34,816 nt of DNA from an uncultured Microbacterium sp. (GTDB taxonomy: Bacteria; Actinomycetota; Actinomycetes; Actinomycetales; Microbacteriaceae). Shown here piece after piece: positions 6,845 through 15,240 of the stretch. Location of the stretch: assembly GCF_947632095.1 (NCBI RefSeq), contig NZ_CANROA010000023.1, forward strand, positions 1 through 34,816, read 5' to 3'. Every line of letters starts with the position of its first letter. Positions within the stretch are counted from its first letter, which is position 1. Both the position numbers and the translations under genes were made by a program. The notes beneath the pieces were generated by a model, which saw only the letters and a program-made list of their open reading frames with translations, had not been told where the DNA came from and did not search any database.

Positions 6845-7870
6845 ATGCGCAAGGCTGCCGCAATCACAGCGCTCACCGCGGGCGCGATCATCCTCGCCGG
6901 ATGCTCCGGCGCGAGCCCGGGCGGCGAATCCGCCGTCGACCCCGGTGCCGATGCCCAGCAGGTCACGATCGCCATGGTCACGAGCGCGTGTCTGCCGATG
7001 TACCCGACCTACGTCGCTCATGACCTCGGCTACTTCGCCGAGAACGGGCTCGACGTCGAGATCCAGCCGGTCAACGGCTCCGCCGCGGTGCTGCAGGCGC
7101 TTCTGTCCGAACAGGCCGATATCGGCACGCCCGGCGCGACTCCGCTGATCTTCTCGGCGGTCGAGGGGCAGGATGTGAAGTACGTCGCCAACACGATGCC
7201 CGGAGGAGCGTTCTCGCTCATTACGCCGTCCGAGACCGGCATCGCCGCAGCATCCGATCTCGCGGGCAAGACCATCGGCGTCTCGACGGCCGACGGCGGA
7301 GAAGTCGCATTCCTCAAGGCCGTCATGCAGGCCGAGGGCCTCGAAGACGGCGACTACGAGATCCTCGTGGTCGGCGAAGGAGGACAGGCCGTCGCCGGAT
7401 TCAGCCGCGGCGACATCGACGCCTTCGCCGCATCCCCCGAGGGCGTCGCCGTGCTCGCGACATCCGGTCTCGACATCCAGGATGTCTCGGGCACCTCCAC
7501 CGGCCACATGTTCGGCAACGGGCTGGCCGCCACCGGCGCCTTCATCGAGGCGAACGGAGAGACGATCGGCGCCTTCGGCGAGGCCTTCCACCGCGCCGCC
7601 GAATACGGCATGGAGAACCCCGACGAGGTGCTCGAGATCTGTGGCCGCTACCAGCCGCAGGAGATCGAGGACCCGGAGTTCGCCGAAGCCATGCTCGAGG
7701 CGTTCGCGAAGAGCCAGACCTCGCCCGATGGTGCGGAGTTCGGATACAACAACCCTGAGCACTGGCAGCGCATCGTCGATGACCTCGTCGCGGCCGGCGA
7801 ACTCGACGAAGGCGCGATCCAGGTCGACGCCCTCTTCACGAACGACTTCGTCGAGGCGTTCAACAAGTGA
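6845..7870 (+). CDS. ABC importer substrate-binding lipoprotein (NMT1/THI5-like)
   Basis: A 341-residue lipoprotein that would catch the substrate outside the membrane. The signal peptide ends in the lipobox LAGC, with Cys at residue 20. The mature part has the NMT1/THI5 or nitrate/sulfonate/taurine-type fold: VTSACLPMYPTYVAHDLGYFAENGLDVE, then VLQALLSEQADIGTPGATP, then a hinge strand (DLAGKTIGVSTADGGEVAF). The family takes up sulfonates, nitrate or pyrimidine precursors. Ligand here cannot be told from sequence. An AAAGGAG site lies 7 bases before the ATG. It heads an operon with ATPase, permease and a FAH enzyme. Confidence 0.88.
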   Translation: MRKAAAITALTAGAIILAGCSGASPGGESAVDPGADAQQVTIAMVTSACLPMYPTYVAHDLGYFAENGLDVEIQPVNGSAAVLQALLSEQADIGTPGATPLIFSAVEGQDVKYVANTMPGGAFSLITPSETGIAAASDLAGKTIGVSTADGGEVAFLKAVMQAEGLEDGDYEILVVGEGGQAVAGFSRGDIDAFAASPEGVAVLATSGLDIQDVSGTSTGHMFGNGLAATGAFIEANGETIGAFGEAFHRAAEYGMENPDEVLEICGRYQPQEIEDPEFAEAMLEAFAKSQTSPDGAEFGYNNPEHWQRIVDDLVAAGELDEGAIQVDALFTNDFVEAFNK

Positions 7871-8670
7871 GCACGGCCATGCAGGAGAGAACGACGACCC
7901 TCGCCCCGATCGAGTACCGGCTCGAGGGAGTCAGCCACAGCTTCCCGGGGGCGGAGACCGCCGCGATCCAGAACGTCGACCTGACGATCCGGCGCGGAAG
8001 CTTCACGGCGTTGATCGGCCCGAGCGGCTGCGGAAAATCGACGCTGCTCAACATGTTCGCCGGGCTCCTCACCCCCTCTCAAGGGTCGGTGCGCTTCCGT
8101 GGCGAATCGCTCACGGGGCCCGCGCCTCAGGTCGGGGTCATGTTCCAGAAGCCTGCCCTGCTGCCCTGGCGGACGACGCTGGAGAACATCCTTCTCCCCA
8201 TCGAAGTCGCCGAGGGCAAGGCGGCGGCTCGCCAGAAGGTCGACGCCGCGATGGAGCTCATCGAGACCGTCGGACTCGGCGGATTCGCCCACGCGCATCC
8301 CTGGCAGCTCTCGGGCGGAATGGCGCAGCGCGCCGCGATCTGCCGCATGCTCATCACGGAACCCGAGATCCTGCTGCTCGATGAGCCCTTCGGTGCGCTG
8401 GATGAGCTGACCCGGGAGCGGATGGATGCCGAGATCCAGCGCATCGCGCTGGAGCGCGACGCGACCGTGATCCTCGTCACGCACTCGATCCCGGAGTCGA
8501 TCTTCCTGGCGGATCGCGTGCTGGCGATGGCAGCCCGCCCGGGACGGGTCAACCAGATCATCGACGTCGATCTGCCCCGTCCGCGCACGGTCGATTCGGT
8601 CGCCGACCCGCGGTACGTGCAGTACCTGAAAGATGTCCGCACCGCGCTGGATCGGGGCCACCATGACTGA
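7867..8670 (+). CDS. ABC importer ATP-binding protein
   Basis: A 267-residue ATPase of the SsuB/TauB type that drives the importer. Walker A is GPSGCGKST, the Q-loop is MFQKPALLPWRT, the signature is LSGGMAQR, Walker B is ILLLDEP followed by a D-loop FGALDE, and the H-loop is VTHSIPE. The GTG start overlaps the lipoprotein stop (GTGA), so the two are coupled; an ATG at 7879 is an alternative. The lack of an extra C-terminal regulatory domain fits the nitrate/sulfonate/taurine class. Confidence 0.92.
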   Translation: MSTAMQERTTTLAPIEYRLEGVSHSFPGAETAAIQNVDLTIRRGSFTALIGPSGCGKSTLLNMFAGLLTPSQGSVRFRGESLTGPAPQVGVMFQKPALLPWRTTLENILLPIEVAEGKAAARQKVDAAMELIETVGLGGFAHAHPWQLSGGMAQRAAICRMLITEPEILLLDEPFGALDELTRERMDAEIQRIALERDATVILVTHSIPESIFLADRVLAMAARPGRVNQIIDVDLPRPRTVDSVADPRYVQYLKDVRTALDRGHHD

Positions 8671-9547
8671 CACGCTGAACACCATCACGAACCAGCCTCG
8701 TGCGCGGCGGCGTGGCGCACGCAAGCCCTCGGCTCTGGGGCGTGCGATCAATGCGCTCCCGCAGCCTGCGGCCATCGCCCTGGCCGTCGCCGTCTTCCTC
8801 GCCGTCTGGCAGCTCATCGTCATGAGCGGGGCTGTGCCGCGCATCATCCTGCCCGGCCCCTGGGATGTCGCGCAGCAGGTCGGCATCGTCACGATGCAGT
8901 TCTTCCAGCCCAACGGCTTCCTGCTCGGCCAGCTCTGGGTCACGGTGCAGGAGATCCTCATCGGGTTCCTCTGCGCCGTGGTCGCCGGATTCCTCATCGG
9001 CCTGTGGATCGGTCTGAGCGAGTTCGGACGCAAAGCGGTGCTGCCACTGTTCGTCATGCTCGAGGCGACGCCGAAGATCGCCTTCATCCCGGTCTTCATC
9101 GCCTGGTTCGGCTTCGGCATGAGTTCCAAGATCGTGATGGCGGCGTTCCTCTCGCTCTTCCCGGTGATCATCGGCACGGTCTCGGGGCTCAACGCCACGA
9201 GCGTGGAGGAGCGCAAGCTCTTCGCGTCGTTCAACGCCTCGCCGTGGATGACCTTCTGGAAGCTGCGCCTGCACCGAGCGCTGCCGTTCATCTTCGCGGG
9301 CCTGAAGATCGCCGTCGTCTCGTCGGTGACGGGTGCCGTCGCCGCGGAGTTCATCGGCGGAGGCACGGGCTTCGGCGAGCAGATCCGCGTCGCAGCGACC
9401 CGCATCGACATCGACCGGGTGTTCGCGATGATCCTCTTCCTCTCCCTCCTCGGCCTCGTGCTCTTCATGATCGTGGCCTGGCTCCAGAGAGCGGTGACCT
9501 ATTGGGACACCGAATCCACCCCGCGCCGTGCGCGCAGCAAGTACTGA
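8663..9547 (+). CDS. ABC importer permease (BPD_transp_1)
   Basis: A 294-residue inner-membrane subunit with about six transmembrane helices. A charged N-terminal tail (RARRRGARK) precedes the first helix (IALAVAVFLAVWQLIVM). The EAA-like loop that docks on the ATPase is ERKLFASFNASPWMTFWKLRLHRALP at about residues 190-215. The ATG at 8663 overlaps the ATPase stop by 8 bases; the ATG at 8633 would overlap by 38 and add an unusual leader. The family is that of SsuC/TauC/ThiX-type permeases. Confidence 0.9.
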   Translation: MTDTLNTITNQPRARRRGARKPSALGRAINALPQPAAIALAVAVFLAVWQLIVMSGAVPRIILPGPWDVAQQVGIVTMQFFQPNGFLLGQLWVTVQEILIGFLCAVVAGFLIGLWIGLSEFGRKAVLPLFVMLEATPKIAFIPVFIAWFGFGMSSKIVMAAFLSLFPVIIGTVSGLNATSVEERKLFASFNASPWMTFWKLRLHRALPFIFAGLKIAVVSSVTGAVAAEFIGGGTGFGEQIRVAATRIDIDRVFAMILFLSLLGLVLFMIVAWLQRAVTYWDTESTPRRARSKY

Positions 9548-9574
9548 CCCGTTTCACACCGCAGGAGTTTGATC

Positions 9575-10480
9575 ATGACCACCCCGTTCAGCATCGTCCA
9601 GTACTCGACGAGCGACGACCCCACCGTCCGTCTCGGATTCGCCACGGATGACGGCGTGCGCATCCCGCCGGCGGCATTCCGTGAGATGAGCGCGCTCGAG
9701 CTCATGGACGCCTGGGAGAGCGCTGCGGAGGATATCGCAGCCGTCGACCCGGTCGGCCTGACGATCGTGCCCGACGCCGTGCTCACGGCGCCCATCACGT
9801 TCCCGCGCAAGGTGATCTGCGCCGGGGCGAACTACTTCAGCCACGCGGCGGAGATGGGCTCGGACCGTCCGGATCCGAACGGTGAGCCGTTCTTCTTCCT
9901 GAAGGCGCCCACAACCTCGATCGTCGGACCCGACGACGCGGTTGTTCTCGACGACCCGGCGCACCAGCTCGACTGGGAGGCGGAGCTCGGCGTCGTGATC
10001 GGGCGACGCGGCAAGAACATCGATGTGGATGCTGCGATGGAGCATGTCGGCGGCTATGTGGTGGTCAATGATCTCTCGGCGCGGGGCCTGTTCCACCGCC
10101 CCGACGCGGTCGATGCTCCGTTCACCTTCGACTGGGTGCTTGCGAAGAGCCGCGACGGCTTCTGCCCGATCGGCCCGGGGATCGTGCCTGCGTGGAACAT
10201 CACCGATCCGCATGACCTCGCGATCCGGCTCGACGTCGACGGCGTGGTCAAGCAGGACTCGCGCACCAGCGACATGGTCGTGCGCATCCCGCAGCTCATC
10301 GCGGCGGCCAGCCGCCTGTTCACGCTCGAGCCGGGCGATCTCATCCTCACGGGCACGCCGGCCGGGGTCGGCAAGCCCCGCGGCGACTTCCTCGCCGCCG
10401 GCTCGACGGTCACGGTGTCGATCGAGGGAGTCGGATCGATCAGCAGCAGGATCGTGGCCCCGGTGCTCGCAGCAGTGTGA
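9575..10480 (+). CDS. Fumarylacetoacetate hydrolase (FAH) family protein
   Basis: A 301-residue enzyme of the FAH superfamily: hydrolases, decarboxylases or isomerases acting on beta-keto or oxo acids with a bound Mg2+. The metal triad is visible: two Glu in DWEAELGVVIGR and the Asp in GYVVVNDLSAR; the conserved KSRDGFCPIGP and LEPGDLILTGTPAGVG segments follow. It has an AGGAG site 7 bases before ATG 9575 (a TTG at 9569 is too close). Being last in the importer operon, it likely processes what the transporter brings in or a product of it. Substrate unknown. Confidence 0.9.
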   Translation: MTTPFSIVQYSTSDDPTVRLGFATDDGVRIPPAAFREMSALELMDAWESAAEDIAAVDPVGLTIVPDAVLTAPITFPRKVICAGANYFSHAAEMGSDRPDPNGEPFFFLKAPTTSIVGPDDAVVLDDPAHQLDWEAELGVVIGRRGKNIDVDAAMEHVGGYVVVNDLSARGLFHRPDAVDAPFTFDWVLAKSRDGFCPIGPGIVPAWNITDPHDLAIRLDVDGVVKQDSRTSDMVVRIPQLIAAASRLFTLEPGDLILTGTPAGVGKPRGDFLAAGSTVTVSIEGVGSISSRIVAPVLAAV

Positions 10481-10484
10481 TGGC

Positions 10485-10524
10485 CTCGTTGAGGAGGGGC
10501 GGTCGCCCGCTCCTCCTCAACGAG
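10485..10524 (+). terminator. Strong hairpin terminator of the ABC/FAH operon
   Basis: A 13-bp perfect stem (10485-10497 with 10512-10524) is extended inward by one G-U and four more pairs to an 18-pair stem with a TCGC loop. It starts 5 bases after the FAH stop codon. Confidence 0.85.
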
Positions 10525-10596
10525 CCGTGGAGATGCGGCGTCAGGTGACCAGTCGGGGCGATCTGTGGATATCTATCTGCGGCGCACCCCCGCTGG

Positions 10597-10602
10597 TATG
10601 GT
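10597..10602 (+). promoter_or_regulatory. -10 box for a leaderless transcript of the NSS transporter
   Basis: TATGGT lies exactly 7 bases before the ATG at 10610, and no Shine-Dalgarno sequence is present. Transcription would start at the A of the ATG. No clear -35 box seen. Confidence 0.45.
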
Positions 10603-10609
10603 CTCGGGC

Positions 10610-12232
10610 ATGGCAACAGCAATGAAGCGGGCGCCCAAGCGCGAGGCATTCGGATCCCGTAATGTCTTCATCCTCTCGGCCATCGGCTCCGCCGTCGGTC
10701 TTGGCAACATCTGGCGGTTCCCCTATGTCGCCTACGAGGGCGGCGGAGGCGCATTCCTCATCCCCTATCTGTGCGCGCTGCTGACCGCCGGCATCCCGCT
10801 GCTGTTCTTCGACTACGCGATCGGGCACCGTTTCCGCGGATCCGCCCCGCTCGCGTTCCGGCGCCTGCACCGGGCCGCCGAGCCGCTCGGCTGGTGGCAG
10901 GTTCTCATCTGTGTGGTGATCGCGGTCTACTACGCGGTCATCATCGCGTGGGCGGCGATGTACACCTGGTTCTCGGCGCAGCTCACCTGGGGCGCCGGCA
11001 ATGAAGACACCTTCTTCTTCTCGGACTTCCTCCAGATGGGCGACGTCGCAGACGGCGTCTCGACCGATTTCGTTCCGCAGGTCGGCATCCCCCTGCTGGC
11101 GGTCTGGGTGGTCACGATCGTCATCATGGCGCTGGGCGTGAAGCGCGGCATCGGCGCGGCGAACATGATCCTCATGCCGCTTCTGACGCTGATGTTCGCG
11201 GTCCTCGTCATCCAGGCGCTGTTCCTGCCCGGCGCGATGGATGGCCTCAACGCCTTCTTCGAGCCGAACTGGCAGGCGCTGGCCGACCCGGCCGTGTGGG
11301 CCGCGGCATACGGCCACATCTTCTTCTCCCTGTCGGTGGCGTTCGGCATCATGGTCACCTACTCGTCGTACCTGAAGCGCAAGACCGACCTGACGGGGTC
11401 GGGCCTGGTCGTCGCCTTCGCGAACTCGGGCTTCGAGATCCTCGCGGGGATCGGCGTCTTCGCCGCCCTCGGATTCATGGCCCAGGCGCAGGCGTCGCAG
11501 ATCGACGATGTCGCCTCCGCGGGTATCGGTCTCGCCTTCGTCGCGTTCCCGACGATCGTGTCGCAGGCGACCGGGGGCTCGATCATCGGTGTCCTGTTCT
11601 TCGGCTCTCTCGTGTTCGCCGGCGTCACCTCGATGATCTCGATCCTCGAGGTCATCGTCGCCGCGCTGCAGGACAAGCTCGGCTGGGGCCGCGTTCGCAC
11701 GACGCTCATCGTCACGATTCCGCTCGCGGTCATCTCGATGGCCCTGTTCTCGACGACGACGGCGCTGGCCGTGCTCGACACGACGGATGCCTTCGTCAAC
11801 GCCTTCGGCATCATGACGGTCGCTCTGGTCGCGGTCATCGTCGTGGCTTGGATGCTGCACAAGCTGCCCGCGCTGCAGGAGCATCTCAACCGCCGCTCGA
11901 GCTTCCGGATCGGGCTCATCTGGCGACTGCTGGTCGGTGTGATCTCTCCGATCGTTCTCGGCTACCTGCTGGTCACCGAGTTGATCGCGAAGATCTCTGC
12001 TCCCTACGAGGGCTACCCGGGGTGGTTCCTCGGAGTCTTCGGGTGGGGCATGGTCATCGCGCTCGTCATCCTCGCCGTCGTGCTGACGTTCATCCCATGG
12101 AGTGGGCGTTCGCACGCGAAGGATGATCCGCAGTACGACGAGTTCCTCGCCGCTGAACACTATGAGCCCGATTCGGAGACGGCGACGATCCGTGTTCCGG
12201 GGGTCGCTGCGCAGAACGGAGCAGAATCATGA
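10610..12232 (+). CDS. Sodium-dependent NSS transporter, MetP-like large subunit
   Basis: A 540-residue secondary transporter of the neurotransmitter:sodium symporter family with about twelve transmembrane helices. The family's helix-1 motif GSAVGLGNIWRFPY, which forms the sodium and substrate site, is at about residues 26-39, followed by GGGGAFLIPYL. A later helix has the GIMVTYSSYLKRK segment. A small-subunit gene overlaps its end, as in the methionine/alanine importer MetPS of Corynebacterium glutamicum, so methionine or alanine uptake is the best guess. The start at 10610 gives a normal N-terminus (MATAMKRAPKREAFGSRN); an in-frame start at 10565 would add 15 unlikely residues. Confidence 0.88.
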   Translation: MATAMKRAPKREAFGSRNVFILSAIGSAVGLGNIWRFPYVAYEGGGGAFLIPYLCALLTAGIPLLFFDYAIGHRFRGSAPLAFRRLHRAAEPLGWWQVLICVVIAVYYAVIIAWAAMYTWFSAQLTWGAGNEDTFFFSDFLQMGDVADGVSTDFVPQVGIPLLAVWVVTIVIMALGVKRGIGAANMILMPLLTLMFAVLVIQALFLPGAMDGLNAFFEPNWQALADPAVWAAAYGHIFFSLSVAFGIMVTYSSYLKRKTDLTGSGLVVAFANSGFEILAGIGVFAALGFMAQAQASQIDDVASAGIGLAFVAFPTIVSQATGGSIIGVLFFGSLVFAGVTSMISILEVIVAALQDKLGWGRVRTTLIVTIPLAVISMALFSTTTALAVLDTTDAFVNAFGIMTVALVAVIVVAWMLHKLPALQEHLNRRSSFRIGLIWRLLVGVISPIVLGYLLVTELIAKISAPYEGYPGWFLGVFGWGMVIALVILAVVLTFIPWSGRSHAKDDPQYDEFLAAEHYEPDSETATIRVPGVAAQNGAES

Positions 12233-12363
12233 CCGCAACCGCTGTCGTCTACATGGTCGTCGCGATGGTGACCGTCTGGGGTGGGCTGGTCGCCGCGCTC
12301 GTCAACCTCTCGCGGCATCCGGAAGAAGTCGAGGACGAACCAGCGCCGCCCGTCCAGCTGTAA
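12229..12363 (+). CDS. MetS-like small subunit of the NSS transporter
   Basis: A 44-residue membrane protein: short N-terminus, one transmembrane helix (VVYMVVAMVTVWGGLVAALVNL), then SRHPEEVEDE and a Pro-rich acidic tail. This is the layout of the methionine/alanine import family small subunit, including the helix-end pattern W-G-G-L followed by a charged tail. The ATG overlaps the stop of the large subunit gene (ATGA). In the characterised system both subunits are needed for transport. Easily missed because of its size. Confidence 0.85.
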   Translation: MTATAVVYMVVAMVTVWGGLVAALVNLSRHPEEVEDEPAPPVQL

Positions 12364-12375
12364 CACCACGAGGGT

Positions 12376-12405
12376 TTGCTAGCCGGGCTAGATAAGTCCT
12401 AAGCT
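12376..12405 (+). promoter_or_regulatory. Promoter with palindrome in front of the MFS pump
   Basis: TTGCTA (12376-12381) and TAAGCT (12400-12405) are 18 bases apart; the -10 box ends 6 bases before the ATG at 12412, which has no ribosome site, so the transcript is probably leaderless. A 13-base palindrome, CTAGCC-G-GGCTAG (12379-12391), sits between the boxes and could be an operator for an unlinked regulator. Confidence 0.5.
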
Positions 12406-12411
12406 AAGTTA

Positions 12412-14028
12412 ATGACCGATTCTCGTCGTCGCTGGCTCTCCCTCGTCTTCATCAGCGTTGCCGTGTCGTTGATCATCGTCGATTCGACGATCGTCAACGT
12501 CGCGGTTCCGTCGATCGTCGAGGAGCTCGACGTCTCATCCACGCAGGTCCAGTGGATCCAAGAGTCGTACACGCTCGTCTTCGCTTCGCTCCTGCTGTTC
12601 TTCGGCACCCTGGCGGATCGCGTCGGCCGGCGGCGGCTTCTCCTCGTCGGCGTCGTCCTCTTCGCGCTGTCTTCGGTGTTCGCGGCCATCGCGTCGACCA
12701 CCGGCATCCTGATCCTCGCGCGACTGGTGCAGGGGATCGGCGGCGCGATGATCCTGCCGACGACGCTCTCGATCATCAACGCGACCTTCCAGGGGCGTGA
12801 GCGGAGCATCGCCTTCGCCGTTTGGGGATCGACGATCGGCGGAATGGCCGCGGTCGGGCCGCTGCTGGGCGGGTGGCTGACGACCGCGTTCTCCTGGCGC
12901 GGGGCGTTCGGGATCAACATCCCCTTCGGGATCCTCATCATCATCGGTGTGCTGCTGACCGTGCGCGGCACGCAGGAGAAGAGCACTCGCAGCCTGGATG
13001 GCATCGGCGCGGTGATCTCCGTCGTCCTGTTCGCAACGCTCGTGTTCGGCCTGATCGAGGGGCGCACCCTCGGCTGGTGGACGACTGACGGCACCGTCGC
13101 ATTCGGGTCCTTCACCTGGCCGTGGGCGCTGTCGCCCGTGCCGGTGGCATTCGCTGTGACCGTGATGGCGCTCATCGCCTTCATCCTCTGGGGTCGGCAC
13201 CGCATTCGCGCCGGCAAGGCAGCGCTGCTGGAGTTCTCGCTGTTCGGGATCGCGAGCTTCCGCAACGGCAACCTCGTGGCCCTCGTCGTCTCGCTCGGCG
13301 AGTTCGGCATCATCCTGTCGCTGCCGCTCTACCTGCAGTTCGTGCTCGGCTTCGATGCGCTTCAGACCGGGCTCGTCCTGCTCGCGCTGGCCGTCGGATC
13401 ATTCTTCGCCAGCGGGATCGCCGCGGCGCTGGGCAACAAGGTCTCGGCGGTCTGGATCGTGCGAACCGGGCTGATCGCCGAGATCGTGGGAATCGCCGTC
13501 GCGGCGTTCGTCATCCGCCCCGACGGCGGTTGGGGCTGGCTGCTCCCCGCGCTCTTCGTCTACGGATTCGGCGTGGGCCTCGCCACGGCGCAGCTGACCG
13601 GAGTGGTGCTGCAGGACGTGCCGGTGCGGCTGTCGGGCCAGGGCTCCGGAGCCCAGTCGACGTCGCGTCAGGTCGGCTCCGCGCTGGGCATCGCGATCCT
13701 CGGAACAGTGCTCTACACCTCGACGGCCGGCCTCCTCGCCTCGTCTCTCGACGATCGCGGGATCACCGGTGAGGCGAACGACAAGATCGTCAGCGCGGTG
13801 ATCGACAGCTCGGGAGCCGCGATCGCCGGGCTTGCGGATTCCCCGCAGACGGCTGACGCCGCGGATGCCGCGAAGCAGGCGTTCACCGACGGCACGCGAA
13901 ATGCGGCCCTGACGGCGGCCGGCTTCCTCACTCTCGGACTGTTCGCGACGGGTTCGCTCGGCCGGGGACGCGGCTCGGATGCTGATGAGCCGAAGTCGTC
14001 GGAGAGCGGTGCGGTCGCGCGCGGCTGA
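12412..14028 (+). CDS. MFS drug-efflux transporter, DHA2 (EmrB/QacA) type
   Basis: A 538-residue proton-driven exporter with about 14 transmembrane helices. Visible motifs are D1 in helix 1 (LIIVDSTIVNVAVPSI), motif A in the first cytoplasmic loop (GTLADRVGRRRLLL), motif B (LARLVQGIGGAMILPTT) and motif C in helix 5 (GPLLGGWLTTAFSWR), all typical of DHA2 pumps. The last third has a soluble stretch (about residues 445-490) before the last helix, then a charged tail. The substrate cannot be predicted. It begins with a leaderless-looking ATG. It ends 3 bases from the convergent Rho-N-like gene, with no hairpin between. Confidence 0.9.
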   Translation: MTDSRRRWLSLVFISVAVSLIIVDSTIVNVAVPSIVEELDVSSTQVQWIQESYTLVFASLLLFFGTLADRVGRRRLLLVGVVLFALSSVFAAIASTTGILILARLVQGIGGAMILPTTLSIINATFQGRERSIAFAVWGSTIGGMAAVGPLLGGWLTTAFSWRGAFGINIPFGILIIIGVLLTVRGTQEKSTRSLDGIGAVISVVLFATLVFGLIEGRTLGWWTTDGTVAFGSFTWPWALSPVPVAFAVTVMALIAFILWGRHRIRAGKAALLEFSLFGIASFRNGNLVALVVSLGEFGIILSLPLYLQFVLGFDALQTGLVLLALAVGSFFASGIAAALGNKVSAVWIVRTGLIAEIVGIAVAAFVIRPDGGWGWLLPALFVYGFGVGLATAQLTGVVLQDVPVRLSGQGSGAQSTSRQVGSALGIAILGTVLYTSTAGLLASSLDDRGITGEANDKIVSAVIDSSGAAIAGLADSPQTADAADAAKQAFTDGTRNAALTAAGFLTLGLFATGSLGRGRGSDADEPKSSESGAVARG

Positions 14029-14031
14029 GGC

Positions 14032-14304
14032 TCAGTGCTCCCGCAGCATGCGGATCAGGTCGGCCTTGCGCTTGCCGGAGTAGCCCGTGAGGCCGAGCTC
14101 CTTGGCTCGGGCTTGGAGCTCCTGCACCGTCCGCTCCTCGTAGTCGCCCGCCTCACCGCCGCGGCGGCCCACCGCGGAACGGCCCTTCTTCGTGCCGCCG
14201 GTCGCATTCGAGATGCGGGCGGCCTTCTCCTTCGAAGCGCCGTCCTCGCGCAGCGATTCGTAGAGCTCAGGGTCCTTCAATCGAGAGTTCTGCGTGCGGG
14301 GCAT
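14032..14304 (-). CDS. Small basic protein with Rho-N/SAP-like C-terminus (DUF7218-like)
   Basis: A 90-residue protein. The N-terminal part (QNSRLKDPELYESLREDGASKEKAARISNA) is followed by a flexible Gly/Arg-rich hinge (GGTKKGRSAVGRRGGEAGDY). The end is a helix-extended-loop-helix resembling the Rho termination factor N-terminal or SAP domain (TVQELQARAKELGLTGYSGKRKADLIRMLREH), which binds nucleic acid in other proteins. Function is not known; nucleic-acid binding is inferred. ATG 14304 has a GGAG site; it begins 2 bases after the CinA stop, so it is the last gene of the FHA-CBS-CinA operon. Confidence 0.8.
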   Translation of the reverse strand: MPRTQNSRLKDPELYESLREDGASKEKAARISNATGGTKKGRSAVGRRGGEAGDYEERTVQELQARAKELGLTGYSGKRKADLIRMLREH

Positions 14305-14306
14305 GG

Positions 14307-14786
14307 TCACTCCTTCATCGTGGGGCGGATGGCGAAATCTTCTGCGCGCTCGATGAGCAGCCGTATGGCGGCTTCGATGGCGACGTTCAGGACGTGCTCC
14401 GGCGACCCGTCGACCGTGAGCAGCTCGTCCCCGTGAGCGCCTTCGACGCCCCAGCCCAGGTAGACGGTTCCGGGGCGGTGCCCGTTCTCGGCGTCAGGGC
14501 CGCCGATGCCCGTGGTCGAGACGCAGATGTCTGCGCCGAAGAGTTCCCGGCCGCCCGCGGCGAGTTGCGCGGCGCACGCGGCCGAGCAGGGGTCGGTGCC
14601 GGCCGTCACCCCGAGCAGGTGAACCTTCACATCGGTCATGTAGGCGACGATCCCGCCGGCGAACCAGCGGGCGGCATCATCTCCGGCGCCCACCGCGTGC
14701 GCGAGGCCACCGGAGGTCAGCGATTCGACGACCGCGATGCGCAGATCGTGCTCGCGGGCGAGTCGGCCCAGACGTTCGACACTCAT
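14307..14786 (-). CDS. cinA: CinA C-terminal domain protein (nicotinamide-nucleotide amidase-like)
   Basis: A 159-residue protein made of the CinA C-terminal domain alone, like E. coli PncC/YgaD, which deamidates nicotinamide mononucleotide in NAD recycling. Conserved parts are VVESLTSGGLAHAVGA (the Ser/Thr active-site helix start), AGGIVAYMTDVKVHLLGV, and VSTTGIGGPD, followed by GTVYLGWG. ATG 14786 has a GGAG site four bases upstream. It lies 7 bases after the CBS gene and 2 bases before the Rho-N-like gene. Reaction inferred from family. Confidence 0.88.
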   Translation of the reverse strand: MSVERLGRLAREHDLRIAVVESLTSGGLAHAVGAGDDAARWFAGGIVAYMTDVKVHLLGVTAGTDPCSAACAAQLAAGGRELFGADICVSTTGIGGPDAENGHRPGTVYLGWGVEGAHGDELLTVDGSPEHVLNVAIEAAIRLLIERAEDFAIRPTMKE

Positions 14787-14793
14787 CAAACTC

Positions 14794-15207
14794 CTATCGT
14801 GAGATCTGTTCGACCGTGACACCGGTCTGTTCTGCGGATAGCGCCCGTGCGACGTCGGCCTGGCTGAGGATTCCGACGAGCTTCCCGTCTTCGAGGACCG
14901 GTAGCCGCCGTACCTGATGCTCGCGCATCTTCTCCAGCGCAATGGTGACGTCATCGGTGGTGCGCACCGTGACCGGGGGGCCTTTGGCCAGTACCCGGGT
15001 CGGCGTCGTCTCCGGGTCCAGGCCGAGGGCGACGGCATCCACCACGATGTCCCGGTCGGTGACCATGCCCATGAGACTGCGGTCCTCGCCGAAAATCGGC
15101 AGAGCCCCGACGTCGAGATCCGACATGACGGATGCGGCGATGCTCAACGAATCGTTCTCGCCGATGCACCGCGGCGTCGGCGTCATGATGTCGCGTGCTG
15201 TGGTCAT
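14794..15207 (-). CDS. Two-CBS-domain protein
   Basis: A 137-residue protein consisting of one Bateman pair: CBS1 at residues ~6-62 (IMTPTPRCIGENDSLSIAASVM, then MGMVTDRDIVV) and CBS2 at ~72-130 (PVTVRTTDDVTIALEKMREHQVRRLPVLEDGKLVGILSQADVA). These pairs bind adenine nucleotides or SAM and act as energy or redox sensors; stand-alone ones often work in stress or dormancy. No catalytic domain is attached. It is 33 bases downstream of the FHA gene and 7 bases upstream of cinA, which suggests a shared transcript. Confidence 0.9.
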   Translation of the reverse strand: MTTARDIMTPTPRCIGENDSLSIAASVMSDLDVGALPIFGEDRSLMGMVTDRDIVVDAVALGLDPETTPTRVLAKGPPVTVRTTDDVTIALEKMREHQVRRLPVLEDGKLVGILSQADVARALSAEQTGVTVEQISR

Positions 15208-15240
15208 GGTCTCGTCCCCTCCGTCTCCGTGGGACGGCGC

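Noticed and set aside
7648..9468. 606-codon minus-strand frame opposite the ABC importer
   Set aside because: Shadow of the ATPase and permease; low-complexity Arg/Asp-rich protein.
10541..12160. 539-codon minus-strand frame opposite the NSS transporter
   Set aside because: Asp/Arg/His-rich translation typical of antisense to a membrane protein gene.
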